Source: Geovibrio thiophilus (GTDB lineage: Bacteria > Chrysiogenota > Deferribacteres > Deferribacterales > Geovibrionaceae). From it: a stretch of 64,000 nucleotides of DNA. The translations under genes and the position numbers were made by a program. The notes under the pieces were generated by a model, which saw only the letters and a program-made list of their open reading frames with translations, had not been told where the DNA came from and ran no database searches. Positions 15,255 through 23,930 of this stretch are shown here, one piece after another (position 1 is the stretch's first letter; each line of letters begins with the position of its first letter). Where the stretch lies: NCBI RefSeq assembly GCF_004087915.1, contig NZ_CP035108.1, forward strand, positions 1,426,001-1,490,000, in the 5' to 3' direction.

Positions 15255-17813
15255 TTATTTCACCACGATATTTATCAGTTTATTCGGAACGAAGATCTGC
15301 TTAACAATCTCCTTTCCGTCAGTATAGCCCTTGACTTTTTCATCAAGGAAAGCCGCCGTAAAAGCGTCATCCTGCGCGCAGTCACGGGGGAGCGAAAGCT
15401 GTGAGCGCACCTTTCCGTTTATTTGCACCACTACTGTTACCTCATCCGTTTTGGTATATTCCTCAACATATGAAGGCCAGTCGCTTCTGGAAAGGATTTC
15501 CTTCATTTCCGCCTCTTCCCACAGTTCCTCTGTTATATGAGGGGTGAAGGGGTTAAGAAGTTTTAAAAGAGCTGTAAGAGCATCCTTAAAAACCTGCTTT
15601 TCGCCGTCAGCACTGAGTCTGGTTTCAGCCTTGTAAAGGAAGTTTACGAACTCCATAAGCGCCGCCACAGCAGTATTGAGGTGATATTTATCTATATCCT
15701 GAGTAACCTTTTTAATTGTCGAGTGTGTGTGGTACAGCATTTCTTTTATGAATGTCTCGTCTCCGCCCGTGCCGAAGCTCTGCTGCAAGAGCTCAAGATT
15801 GTTTTTCACAAGCCTCCACACTCTTCCGAGGAAACGGAATGAACCTTCAACGCCCTGATCGCTCCACTCAAGCTCATTTTCGGGAGGAGCGGCAAAGATG
15901 ATGAAAAGCCTTGCCGTGTCTGCGCCGTATTGCTGAATAAGCTTATTGGGGTCAACCACGTTTTTTTTGGATTTGCTCATTTTCTCTACTCGTCCGACTG
16001 TAGCGCTTTTACCGCACTTGCAGCATTTGCCGCCCTCTGCCTCCTCAGGAAAAAGCCAGCCGTGCTCCTCGCATTTGTAGGTCTCTTTGCAGACCATGCC
16101 CTGAGTGAGAAGACGCTTAAAGGGTTCGTCAAAGTTTATGTAGCCGAGATCCCTCAGAACCTTGGTGAAGAATCTTGAGTAAAGCAGGTGGAGGATTGCG
16201 TGCTCGATGCCGCCGATATACTGATCAACCGGCATCCAATAGTTCGCTTCATTCTTTTCAAAGGGCGCAGTTTCACACTTGGGTGAGCAGTAACGGAGAA
16301 AATACCATGAGGATTCCACAAAGGTGTCCATGGTGTCGGTTTCCCTTTCCGCCGCGCCGCCGCATTTGGGGCAGGTTGTGTTGAGGAATGCCGCTGATTT
16401 TCTCAGCGGGCTGCCGCCTGTGCCTGAGAGCTCGACATCCTCCGGCAGCCTGACCGGAAGCTGATCCTCCGGTACGGGCACTGTTCCGCATTTGGGGCAG
16501 TTTATGAAGGGAATGGGCGCGCCCCAGTATCTCTGGCGTGAGATCTGCCAGTCGCGCAGGCGGAAGTTTACAGTGCTTTTTGCCATGCCCTTTTCCGCAA
16601 GGAACTCAACGACTTCCGTTTTTGCTTTCTCATTGTGCATGCCTTCAAACTGTGCGGCGTCAACAAGCCTGCCGGGACCAGTGTAGGCTTCGTACATGGC
16701 TTCGGGAACAAGCTCCTGTTCTTCGGGCATGATGGCGATTACTATATCCAGATCGTATTTTTTCGCAAATTCAAAGTCTCTCTGATCGTGGGCGGGAACG
16801 GCCATGACAGCGCCTGTTCCGTAATCCATTAGTACAAAGTTTGCTATGTAAACCGGCATTCTGCGTTTATTCAGCGGGTTCATGACGTATTTTCCGGTGA
16901 AGAAGCCTTTCTTCTCTTTGTCGTCAGCCATGCGGTTGATTTTGTCCTCTTTGAGTATGTCCTCTATGAAGACGAGACCGTCCTTCTCCTGAGCGGTTCC
17001 CGAAAGGAGCCTTTTCGCAGCGGGGTGTTCGGGCGCTATTGACATGAACGTGGCGCCGAAGAGGGTATCCGCCCTTGTGGTGAACACGGTGATTTTTTCG
17101 TCAGTATTTTCAATTGCGAAATCTATCTCAGCGCCGAATGACTTTCCTATCCAGTTCTGCTGCATGGTGAGAACTTTTTTCGGCCAGCCGTCCATGCTTT
17201 CCGTGCAGGAAAGGAGCTCTTCTGCGTAATCGGTGATTTTAAAGTACCAGCCGTCCAGCTCTTTGATTCTCACTTCGCCGTCACAGCGCCAGCATTTGCC
17301 GTCCTCAACCTGTTCGTTGGCGAGAACCGTCTGGCAGGATTCGCACCAGTTAAGGTGCGATGTTCTTTTGTAGACAAGTCCCTTCTCAAACATTTTGATT
17401 ACAATAAGCTGTTCCCACTTATAGTATTCGGGATCGCATGTGGCTATTTCCCTGTCCCAGTCGTAGGAGAGACCGAGCTGCTTAAGCTGCGTTTTCATGT
17501 ATGCAATATTGCTTTTTGTCCAGATAGCCGGATGGGATTTGTTTTCTATAGCCGCGTTTTCAGCGGGCATCCCGAAGGCGTCCCAGCCCATGGGGTGTAT
17601 AACATTGAAGCCTTTCATGAATTTGAAGCGGGAGATAACATCGCCTATGGCATAGTTGCGCACATGACCCATGTGGATTTTTCCCGAAGGGTAGGGGAAC
17701 ATTTCAAGACAGTAAAACTTTTCTTTGGAGTTATCCGCTTCGACTTTGAAAAGCTTGTCATCCTCCCATTTTTTCTGCCATTTATGCTCAATTTCTGCGG
17801 GATTGTATCTCAT
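15255..17813 (-). CDS. leuS: Leucyl-tRNA synthetase
   Basis: An 852-residue class Ia synthetase that charges tRNA-Leu. It starts [18 protein letters not shown] with the HIGH-type motif in [18 protein letters not shown] and the KMSKS motif ([15 protein letters not shown]). A zinc-ribbon insertion with CESC and CWRC pairs, the CP1 editing domain ([12 protein letters not shown]) and the C-terminal anticodon-binding part ([16 protein letters not shown]) are present. The start at 17813 is chosen for GGAGGA eight bases upstream and the family-typical N-terminus; an in-frame ATG at 17921 would add 36 unlike residues. A terminator-like hairpin lies in the 5' leader. Confidence 0.96.
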   Translation of the reverse strand: MRYNPAEIEHKWQKKWEDDKLFKVEADNSKEKFYCLEMFPYPSGKIHMGHVRNYAIGDVISRFKFMKGFNVIHPMGWDAFGMPAENAAIENKSHPAIWTKSNIAYMKTQLKQLGLSYDWDREIATCDPEYYKWEQLIVIKMFEKGLVYKRTSHLNWCESCQTVLANEQVEDGKCWRCDGEVRIKELDGWYFKITDYAEELLSCTESMDGWPKKVLTMQQNWIGKSFGAEIDFAIENTDEKITVFTTRADTLFGATFMSIAPEHPAAKRLLSGTAQEKDGLVFIEDILKEDKINRMADDKEKKGFFTGKYVMNPLNKRRMPVYIANFVLMDYGTGAVMAVPAHDQRDFEFAKKYDLDIVIAIMPEEQELVPEAMYEAYTGPGRLVDAAQFEGMHNEKAKTEVVEFLAEKGMAKSTVNFRLRDWQISRQRYWGAPIPFINCPKCGTVPVPEDQLPVRLPEDVELSGTGGSPLRKSAAFLNTTCPKCGGAAERETDTMDTFVESSWYFLRYCSPKCETAPFEKNEANYWMPVDQYIGGIEHAILHLLYSRFFTKVLRDLGYINFDEPFKRLLTQGMVCKETYKCEEHGWLFPEEAEGGKCCKCGKSATVGRVEKMSKSKKNVVDPNKLIQQYGADTARLFIIFAAPPENELEWSDQGVEGSFRFLGRVWRLVKNNLELLQQSFGTGGDETFIKEMLYHTHSTIKKVTQDIDKYHLNTAVAALMEFVNFLYKAETRLSADGEKQVFKDALTALLKLLNPFTPHITEELWEEAEMKEILSRSDWPSYVEEYTKTDEVTVVVQINGKVRSQLSLPRDCAQDDAFTAAFLDEKVKGYTDGKEIVKQIFVPNKLINIVVK

Positions 17814-17833
17814 CTTCTTATTCCTCCGGCTAT

Positions 17834-17860
17834 AAAAAAAGACGGAACGGACGCTCCGCC
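17834..17860 (-). promoter_or_regulatory. Terminator-like hairpin in leuS leader (possible attenuator)
   Basis: Read on the minus strand, GGCGGAGC-GTCC-GTTCCGTC forms an 8-bp stem (two G-U pairs) followed at once by seven T residues, then the leuS ribosome site 13 bases later. No gene lies upstream on this strand (the next gene at 18021 is divergent), so a terminator here would stop leuS transcription before the gene. That is the arrangement of an attenuator. No T-box motif and no leucine-rich leader peptide were found. Confidence 0.5.
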
Positions 17861-18020
17861 TGATCCGCAAAAAGTTAACACATATACGCCTCTGTCTGCA
17901 AGGGCAAAAAGTGCTGTACATCTGTTCTTATAACTATTAAATCTGGCGGAATTCGTGATTTTTTATTATAACTTCTGTTTTGAATACCGGCGATTATTGC
18001 TATAATTGCTAAAGAATATA

Positions 18021-19490
18021 ATGATTCTTCTTACGGAGTCTGAATTGAAGATTACAGGCGAAAGTTTTCTTGAACTGGCATATACACTTGTGAGGATACG
18101 TGACCTTGATGTGCTTCTGGAAACCATTCTCAAAAGGATAAGAGGGATGCTGGGCGCGGACGCCGGAAGCATCTTTATTTATGATGATGAAAAGGACGAG
18201 CTGATCTTCAAATACACTCAGAACGATTCTGTTCAGCTTCCCTTCAAAGAGTTTTCCATTCCCGCAAACGAAGAGAGCATAGCCGGTTACGTGGCAAAGA
18301 CCGGCAGCACCCTGAGGCTGAAAGACGTCTATCATCTGGAGGACGAGTACCCCTTCGGTTTCAATGTCAGCTTTGACAAGATGTCCGGGTACAGAACAAA
18401 ATCGGTTCTCGCCTTTCCTATTACTGACCTGAACGATCAGCTGACGGGCGTGCTCCAGATAATAAACAAGAAGCGCTATGAGGTTCCTCTCACGCTTGAA
18501 AACGTAAACAGAATAGTGCTCCCGTTTAATGATAATGACGAAATGGTAGCCGAATCCCTCACGGGGGTCATCAGTCTCGCCCTTGAAAACGGCGTGCTGT
18601 ACGACAATCTGGAAAAAATGAATGAGAGCTTTATCACCGAGCTCTCAAAAGCTCTGGAAAACAGGGAGCCGTTCAGCATGGGGCATGTAAACAGGGTCAC
18701 CGCCATCTGCGAGACCTTAGCTTCGGAGATGCACAGGGATCTGGATGATTTTCCAGATTTTTTCATGAACAGGCTTAAGGATAAGATACTCCGGTATTCA
18801 TGCCGCCTTCATGATATAGGAAAGCTGTTTGTTCCGGAGAAAATATTTGCCAAGAGCGGGAAGCTTTACCCCGGCATGACCGAAAATATAGAAAACAGAT
18901 TCAGACTCGCAAAAGCCTGCGCAAGGCTGGGCGGGAGACCGAAGGTGCTGACAGATGAACTGGACAGGCTCCTTGCGGTGATAAAAGATGCGAACATTTC
19001 CGATATTGATGATAAAATAGCTGAGGATCTGGCTAAGTGTGTCGGCTACATCTTTGAAGACTCTGACGGGGAAGACGTAAAGCTTCTTTCTGAGGAAGAG
19101 TATGCGCTGCTCAGCATCCGAGAGGGCATATATACAGAAGATGAGCTTAAAAGCCTGCGGTTTCATGCACTGGGAACTTACGAGTTTCTGCGGAATATCC
19201 CGTGGACAGCGGAGCTGAGAGATGTTCCCGTTATAGCCGCCAGCCATCATGAAAAGCCTGACGGAACCGGATACCCGTTCGGAACGACAGACGCTGATCT
19301 GCATATATTTTCAAAGATAATGGCTGTCGCTGAAGGCTACGACCACTACACGGCAGACCCCCGTCCCTGCGGTCAGTCAATGATGCCGGAAGAGGCAGCG
19401 AAAGCGCTGAGAAAGGACGCAGAAAGCGGCGCGCTGGACAAAAAGATTGTTAACTTTTTTATAAACAAGGAAATATACAAAAGATTCTGA
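18021..19490 (+). CDS. GAF and HD-GYP domain protein (probable c-di-GMP phosphodiesterase)
   Basis: A 489-residue cytoplasmic signalling protein. An N-terminal GAF domain (about residues 15-185, GADAGSIFIYDDEKDELIFK ... VLQIINKK) is followed by an HD-GYP domain: REPFSMGHVNRVTAICETLA, the metal-site HDIGKLFVPEKIFAKSGKL, and HHEKPDGTGYPFG. Between these lies an insertion of some 75 residues, then LSIREGIYTEDELKSLRFHA, the layout of the HD-GYP subgroup with a split helical core. Metal-binding His/Asp residues are intact, so hydrolysis of cyclic di-GMP is likely. Start: ATG 18021 chosen; TTG 18006 is in frame and neither has a strong ribosome site. A lone receiver gene follows 41 bp downstream. 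Confidence 0.9.
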   Translation: MILLTESELKITGESFLELAYTLVRIRDLDVLLETILKRIRGMLGADAGSIFIYDDEKDELIFKYTQNDSVQLPFKEFSIPANEESIAGYVAKTGSTLRLKDVYHLEDEYPFGFNVSFDKMSGYRTKSVLAFPITDLNDQLTGVLQIINKKRYEVPLTLENVNRIVLPFNDNDEMVAESLTGVISLALENGVLYDNLEKMNESFITELSKALENREPFSMGHVNRVTAICETLASEMHRDLDDFPDFFMNRLKDKILRYSCRLHDIGKLFVPEKIFAKSGKLYPGMTENIENRFRLAKACARLGGRPKVLTDELDRLLAVIKDANISDIDDKIAEDLAKCVGYIFEDSDGEDVKLLSEEEYALLSIREGIYTEDELKSLRFHALGTYEFLRNIPWTAELRDVPVIAASHHEKPDGTGYPFGTTDADLHIFSKIMAVAEGYDHYTADPRPCGQSMMPEEAAKALRKDAESGALDKKIVNFFINKEIYKRF

Positions 19491-19531
19491 GCTCTCCCCC
19501 TTCCGGACAGAGAGATAAGCAGGAGGAACAC

Positions 19532-19885
19532 TTGAAAACCGTACTGGTAATTGATGATGATGAGAGCCTCAGGCTCCTTCTCAGAGACGAATTCACTGAC
19601 AGAAACTTCAACGTAGTCACCGCGGGCGACGGGGAAGAAGGGCTTGTCAGTTTTAATGAGGAGAATGTGGATTTGGTTATACTGGATCTCAATCTTCCCA
19701 AGATAAACGGAAGAGAAGTGCTTGAGCACCTTAAGGCACAGTCTCCGGATATTCCTGTGATTATTTATACCGCCAACCCCGACATGATTTTCGACACCGC
19801 AGACCTTGCCCATGTGGAAGTAATTCTCAAATCCACTGATGTTGAAGAGCTTATGGAGTGTTCGCAGAAACTTGCGTATGTTTAA
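19532..19885 (+). CDS. Single-domain response regulator (receiver only)
   Basis: A 117-residue CheY-like receiver. It begins KTVLVIDDDESLRLLL with the acidic pocket, has the phosphoacceptor Asp in LVILDLNLPKINGREVLEHL and ends with the conserved Lys in EVILKSTDVEEL; there is no output domain. The start codon is TTG with an AGGAGG site six bases upstream. The Lys is followed by Ser-Thr rather than the usual Pro, a small departure. It lies between the HD-GYP gene and birA and overlaps birA by 8 bp. It may pass phosphorylation to the HD-GYP protein or a remote partner; that is inference. Confidence 0.88.
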   Translation: MKTVLVIDDDESLRLLLRDEFTDRNFNVVTAGDGEEGLVSFNEENVDLVILDLNLPKINGREVLEHLKAQSPDIPVIIYTANPDMIFDTADLAHVEVILKSTDVEELMECSQKLAYV

Positions 19886-20642
19886 CGAAAATATCTACCG
19901 CGGATTTCTTACGGCAGAAAATTTCGGCAGAAACATACTCGTTTTTGATGAAACCGATTCCACGACAATCCGCCTTCTGGAAGCAGATACACCTTATTAT
20001 ACTGTTGCCGTTGCGGAAAGCCAGACGGCGGGCAGGGGGCGAAGCGGAAGAAAATGGATCTCCGAAAGCGGAGTGAATCTTTGTTTCTCCGTGAATCTTC
20101 CCCCTATGAAGATTGAGCATCTGCTTCCGTTTAATATCGCCGTGGGCTTTGCCGTGTGCGATGTTCTGCGGAGCACGGCGGATGTGAAGCTTAAGTGGCC
20201 TAATGATCTTATGGCGGGAGGAAAAAAGCTCGGCGGCATACTGTTTGAAACCTCCCTCAGCGGCTCTGTTACCGAAAAGGTAATCTTAGGCATAGGCATC
20301 AACGTGAATATGACTGATTTCCCGGCGGAAATAAAAGACATCGCCACATCTCTCAGGGAGGAAACCGGACTCAGCTATTCCAGAGAGGAGTTGCTGGCGG
20401 AGCTTATGAACAGGCTTGACGCTTTTTCAGAGGCTTTTCTTAAGGGCAGTATAAATATCGGGAGCGAGTGGAAAAAATATTCGGCTTCCCTTGACAAAAA
20501 AATAGCTGTGCACAAGAATGGGGTGAAAACCGTTTTTACGGAAAGAGGCATAACCCCTTCGGGCTTTCTCATAGCTGAGGACGAAAAGGGGCTGATAACC
20601 GAAATAGTTACCGGTGACGTGGGATATGATTTTAGCGGTTGA
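19878..20642 (+). CDS. birA: Biotin--[acetyl-CoA-carboxylase] ligase, single-function
   Basis: A 254-residue biotin protein ligase that activates biotin as biotinyl-AMP and attaches it to carboxylase BCCP. The catalytic core shows ESQTAGRGRSGRKW (the GRGRxG biotinyl-AMP loop), NLCFSVNLPP, KLKWPNDLM with the key Lys, and GKKLGGILFE; the small C-terminal SH3-like domain ends VTGDVGYDF. The N-terminal DNA-binding domain of E. coli BirA is absent, so it should not act as a repressor. ATG 19878 overlaps the receiver gene; a longer in-frame start at 19839 would be buried in that gene. Confidence 0.92.
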   Translation: MFNENIYRGFLTAENFGRNILVFDETDSTTIRLLEADTPYYTVAVAESQTAGRGRSGRKWISESGVNLCFSVNLPPMKIEHLLPFNIAVGFAVCDVLRSTADVKLKWPNDLMAGGKKLGGILFETSLSGSVTEKVILGIGINVNMTDFPAEIKDIATSLREETGLSYSREELLAELMNRLDAFSEAFLKGSINIGSEWKKYSASLDKKIAVHKNGVKTVFTERGITPSGFLIAEDEKGLITEIVTGDVGYDFSG

Positions 20643-21396
20643 TATAGGCAATACAAATATAGTTTTAGGAATATTTGAAGGGGAGAAGATACGTTGTAGC
20701 TTCCGCCTTCATACAGATACACAGCGCACCACAGACGAATACGCCTCCACCATAATGCTCCTTCTCAAAAGCAAAGAGATCGAGATTAAGGACATCAGAG
20801 GCGTTATCATCTCAAGCGTTGTTCCTCAGCTTATCTATTCTTTCACTAAGTTCTCCATGAAATACATGAATCTTGAGCCTATGGTGATAGCTCCCGGAGT
20901 GAAAACAGGCATGCCGATCCGCTACGAAAACCCCAAAGAGGTCGGAGCGGACAGAATAGTGAACTCTGTCGCCGCAAGGGATAAGTTCGGCGCTCCGGTT
21001 ATCGTTGTGGATTTCGGCACCGCCACAACCTTTGACGTTGTAAACGCCAAGGGTGAGTACATAGGCGGGGTTATATGCCCGGGGGTCAAGCTCTCTGCGG
21101 GAATCCTCCATTCAAAAACAGCGAAACTTCCTGAAATAGAAATAGAAAAAGTGGAAAAGGTAGTCGGAAAAAATACTATACATTCACTCCAGTCAGGGAT
21201 ATATTACGGCTATCTGTCCATGCTGGACGGGCTTCTGGAAAGGATCATGACGGAAGAGTTCGGACGCTGCGACATAAAAGTCGTGGCGACAGGCGGTCTC
21301 GGAAGTATTTTTTCCAGAGACTCAAAGTATATCGAACACTACGACCCCGACCTGACTCTCACGGGACTGAGGCTGATATATGAAAAAAACCTTTAG
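20626..21396 (+). CDS. coaX: Type III pantothenate kinase
   Basis: A 256-residue CoaX that phosphorylates pantothenate, the first step of coenzyme A synthesis. It starts MILAVDIGNTNIVLGIFEG (phosphate-1 motif DxGNT) and contains GADRIVNSVAA, VVDFGTATTFDVV (phosphate-2) and IGGVICPGVKLSAGIL. These are the acetate-kinase/ASKHA-fold marks of type III enzymes. It overlaps birA by 17 bp; birA-coaX adjacency is common in bacteria. The GTG at 20614 is in frame but the family-typical start is ATG 20626. Confidence 0.95.
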   Translation: MILAVDIGNTNIVLGIFEGEKIRCSFRLHTDTQRTTDEYASTIMLLLKSKEIEIKDIRGVIISSVVPQLIYSFTKFSMKYMNLEPMVIAPGVKTGMPIRYENPKEVGADRIVNSVAARDKFGAPVIVVDFGTATTFDVVNAKGEYIGGVICPGVKLSAGILHSKTAKLPEIEIEKVEKVVGKNTIHSLQSGIYYGYLSMLDGLLERIMTEEFGRCDIKVVATGGLGSIFSRDSKYIEHYDPDLTLTGLRLIYEKNL

Positions 21397-22147
21397 TCTG
21401 TTTTTAGCTTTGCTGACAGTAGGCTGCGCGGCAAAGAATGTGGAGTCTCAGGTGCCCGACAGGGCGGCTCTCGCTGAATCTCACTATAAAATGGGCGTGG
21501 CGTACCTCAACACATCTACAGACTACAAGGCTTATCAGGAACTGGAAAGCGCTCTTCAGCTTGCTCAGGATAATGATAAGTATCTCTACACAATGGGGCT
21601 CTTCTTTATGAAGAAGGAGCGCTACGCGGAGGCGGAGCCCTTTATCAAAAAAGCCCTTGAGAAAAAGCCGAACGATTCGGAATACATGAACGCCTACGCA
21701 GCCATCATGGCGGGAACAGGCAGGCTCAATGAAGCGGTTGACTACTGGGACAGAGTAATAGCCGATCCGGGTTATCCGTACCAGATCATGGCGCTGTACA
21801 ACGCCGCCAACGCGCTTTATGACGCAGGAAGATACAGCCGTGTCCCTTCTTATCTGGACAGGGCTCTGAACATAAACAGAAGATACGCGGACGCCTACAG
21901 GCTTCTTTTTAATACGTATATAAAACTCGGCGACAAGGCAAAGGCAGAGAAAACAATGCTGAAAACAGCGGAGATGATTTCAGATGATCCGGAAAACCAC
22001 CTTACCGCTGCGGAATTTTATTTTGACAGCAGAGAGTATTCCAAAGCCGTCCCTTTCCTTGAGCATCTTCTTGAGGTTTTTCCCGATACGCCTCAGAGCA
22101 AAAGGGCGGGCGAGCTAATGAAAAGATTGGGGTTGATGAATGAGTAA
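21380..22147 (+). CDS. TPR-repeat lipoprotein
   Basis: A 255-residue secreted lipoprotein made largely of tetratricopeptide repeats. The signal peptide has a lipobox (LLTVGCAAK), so the mature protein is lipid-anchored. Helical pairs follow from about residue 30 (SHYKMGVAYLNTSTDYKAYQ, YLYTMGLFFMKKERYAEAEP, YMNAYAAIMAGTGRLNEAVD, MALYNAANALYDAGRYSRVP, AYRLLFNTYIKLGDKAKAEK). Overall layout resembles PilF/PilW, the pilotin for type IV pili, but no pilus genes are nearby, so this stays a possibility. It overlaps coaX by 17 bp and the RodZ-like gene by 8 bp. Confidence 0.85.
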   Translation: MKKTFSLFLALLTVGCAAKNVESQVPDRAALAESHYKMGVAYLNTSTDYKAYQELESALQLAQDNDKYLYTMGLFFMKKERYAEAEPFIKKALEKKPNDSEYMNAYAAIMAGTGRLNEAVDYWDRVIADPGYPYQIMALYNAANALYDAGRYSRVPSYLDRALNINRRYADAYRLLFNTYIKLGDKAKAEKTMLKTAEMISDDPENHLTAAEFYFDSREYSKAVPFLEHLLEVFPDTPQSKRAGELMKRLGLMNE

Positions 22148-23051
22148 ACTCGGTGAGCTTCTTAAAAACGAAAGAATAAACAAGAATATAAATTTTGACA
22201 CTATTACCGAAAAAACCAGAATAAGCGAAGAGATACTTCTCAGGCTTGAGGCAGGGGATTTCAACAGGCTTCCCAGCTATATTCATGCCAGAAATTTTGT
22301 AAAAACCTACGCAAACTTTCTCAAACTTGCGCCGGAAGAAGTGGAAGTTCTCTTTGACGAGGAATGCACAAGGGAATCGTTCGACAGGGAGATTCATTAT
22401 GTCTCCTCACCTGTAACCCACGAACCCATAGACAGGAAAAGCCCTGTGGGATTTGTGACCGCTCTCATCATAGTTATCGTGCTTGTGATTGCCGCCGCTT
22501 ATTTCTTTATGTCCATGAAAAACAATGACGCTATGAATAAAAAGGAAACGAAAATAAATATAACCGAAACCGAGCCGGTTCAGAACGATGCCGGACCGCA
22601 GGATGTTATCCCTCAGGCTGAGCCTATGGATAACTCCTCCGCTGTTTCTCCGGATGTTGTGGAAAGCCCTGATGCTCCGTCGGAAACCAAGCCCGCCGAC
22701 AGTACCCCCGCATCTGTTCAGTCGGCTGCGGCTCAGCCTCAGCCGCTCCCCGCGAGTGTTCCTTCTCCGGCGCCCGGAATGAGAGCTGTTGTTCTGACTT
22801 TCAGCGATGTCTGCTGGGTGAATATAGAGGTGGACAACGGAACGGTTTATGACTTCATAGCGGAAAAAGGTATCGAAAGAACTGTGGAGTTTAAGGATTA
22901 CTTTATACTCAACCTCGGCAATGCCGCCGTGGCTGAGGTGCATGATAAAAACAACCGCTACAGAGGCTTCGGCGAGTACAGAAAGCCGGTCAAAAATCTG
23001 AAATTTTCATATGACGCCGCTGGAAAGCTTATTTATCAGAAGCAGAATTAA
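22140..23051 (+). CDS. RodZ-like protein: helix-turn-helix, one membrane helix, DUF4115
   Basis: A 303-residue RodZ-type cell-shape protein. The cytoplasmic Xre-like helix-turn-helix (residues 1-70, SKLGELLKNERINKNINFDT) binds MreB in known RodZ proteins. A single membrane helix (about 103-126, FVTALIIVIVLVIAAAYFF) is followed by a long Pro/Ala/Ser-rich linker and a C-terminal DUF4115 beta domain (VLTFSDVCWVNIEVDNGTVY). It overlaps the TPR gene by 8 bp. mreBCD-mrdA-rodA lie in the same window near 55.5 kb, so the likely partners are present, although not in the same operon. Confidence 0.88.
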   Translation: MSKLGELLKNERINKNINFDTITEKTRISEEILLRLEAGDFNRLPSYIHARNFVKTYANFLKLAPEEVEVLFDEECTRESFDREIHYVSSPVTHEPIDRKSPVGFVTALIIVIVLVIAAAYFFMSMKNNDAMNKKETKINITETEPVQNDAGPQDVIPQAEPMDNSSAVSPDVVESPDAPSETKPADSTPASVQSAAAQPQPLPASVPSPAPGMRAVVLTFSDVCWVNIEVDNGTVYDFIAEKGIERTVEFKDYFILNLGNAAVAEVHDKNNRYRGFGEYRKPVKNLKFSYDAAGKLIYQKQN

Positions 23052-23110
23052 TCCTTGCAATTTAGTATCCGCAAACTTATTCTAAAAGAGACATTTATGG
23101 TGCGAATAAT

Positions 23111-23929
23111 ATGAAAGGCATGAAAGCTGCCGTTTACGCTAACGATTCACTCCTGCTCGGCGAAGTTCTGGGCAGGATAGAAGAAGAACTTCCCCTGCTT
23201 GGGGTCAGCATCTACTCTTCTGAGGACTTTTTGCCCGCTATAGCAGCGGAAAAACCCGCTTACGAGGCGAAAAACATAAAAGACCTCGGGGATGAGGAAA
23301 TAGCAGTAATACTCGGCGATCCGGGAATCCATGCTGACACCTTACGGAAGCTGGACGGCTCAATAATAGACTGTACTGGGATTTTCAGCGGTTATGATGA
23401 TCTTTATGAAGTAGCTGAGCCCATTGAGTACATTGCCCGCCGTTTTCAGGGCGACAGATCTAAAGTGAGGGGCAGTCTGCTTATGCCTGCTGCTCTTTTC
23501 GGCAGAAATGCCATAGACGATCTGATCAGCCAGACGAGAAACCTATTCTCCTTCGGGCGGGACAATTCAAAAGTTTTTGAGGAGAGGGTAGCCTTTAATG
23601 TTCTTCTCGGCGGGGACGACAGCCGAAACATTATGAGCGGTTACAAAAAAAGGCTTGAAGAAACCACAGGGATGACCTTTAATTTCAGAATCATTCCGGT
23701 TTCCACCGTTTTCCTTGCGGATTTTTTCCTCGGGGATAATGTTGTTTTTGCGGAAGAAGGCGGCATGTTTTACGAGTTTACCGCCTCAAGTCTGGAAGAA
23801 GCCATGGAGAATGACGGCATCGGAGTTATAAAGCATCCGTCCGGAAGCATGATAAGCTTCACGGGCGATTATATAAAAGTTCTGACGGGTCAGATAGTAT
23901 CACACCTGAAAGAACTGACAGGAGAATAG
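23111..23929 (+). CDS. Aspartate-semialdehyde dehydrogenase-related protein (Usg-like), probably non-catalytic
   Basis: A 272-residue protein whose body resembles the C-terminal domain of Asd/Usg proteins: RGSLLMPAALFGRNAIDDLI (Asd-type helix after the active site), RVAFNVLLGGDDS, and FRIIPVSTVFLADFFLGDNV. The N-terminal part looks like a Rossmann fold without a GxxGxxG loop (VYANDSLLLGEVLGRIEE). The active-site Cys motif of true Asd enzymes is missing; the only cysteine is in IIDCTGIF. It is therefore probably not a dehydrogenase. It lies one base before the IscS/NifS homologue, in the same operon, which links it to Fe-S cluster assembly by position. The family call is by eye. Confidence 0.55.
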   Translation: MKGMKAAVYANDSLLLGEVLGRIEEELPLLGVSIYSSEDFLPAIAAEKPAYEAKNIKDLGDEEIAVILGDPGIHADTLRKLDGSIIDCTGIFSGYDDLYEVAEPIEYIARRFQGDRSKVRGSLLMPAALFGRNAIDDLISQTRNLFSFGRDNSKVFEERVAFNVLLGGDDSRNIMSGYKKRLEETTGMTFNFRIIPVSTVFLADFFLGDNVVFAEEGGMFYEFTASSLEEAMENDGIGVIKHPSGSMISFTGDYIKVLTGQIVSHLKELTGE

Positions 23930-23930
23930 G

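Noticed and set aside
17814-17921. Longer leuS start at 17921
   Set aside because: The added 36 residues are Arg/Cys-rich, unlike LeuRS, include the terminator hairpin, and the ATG lacks a ribosome site, whereas 17813 has GGAGGA.
17814-18005. T-box leader of leuS
   Set aside because: The T-box core sequence AGGGUGGNACCGCG and a specifier loop are absent; only a terminator-like hairpin is supported.
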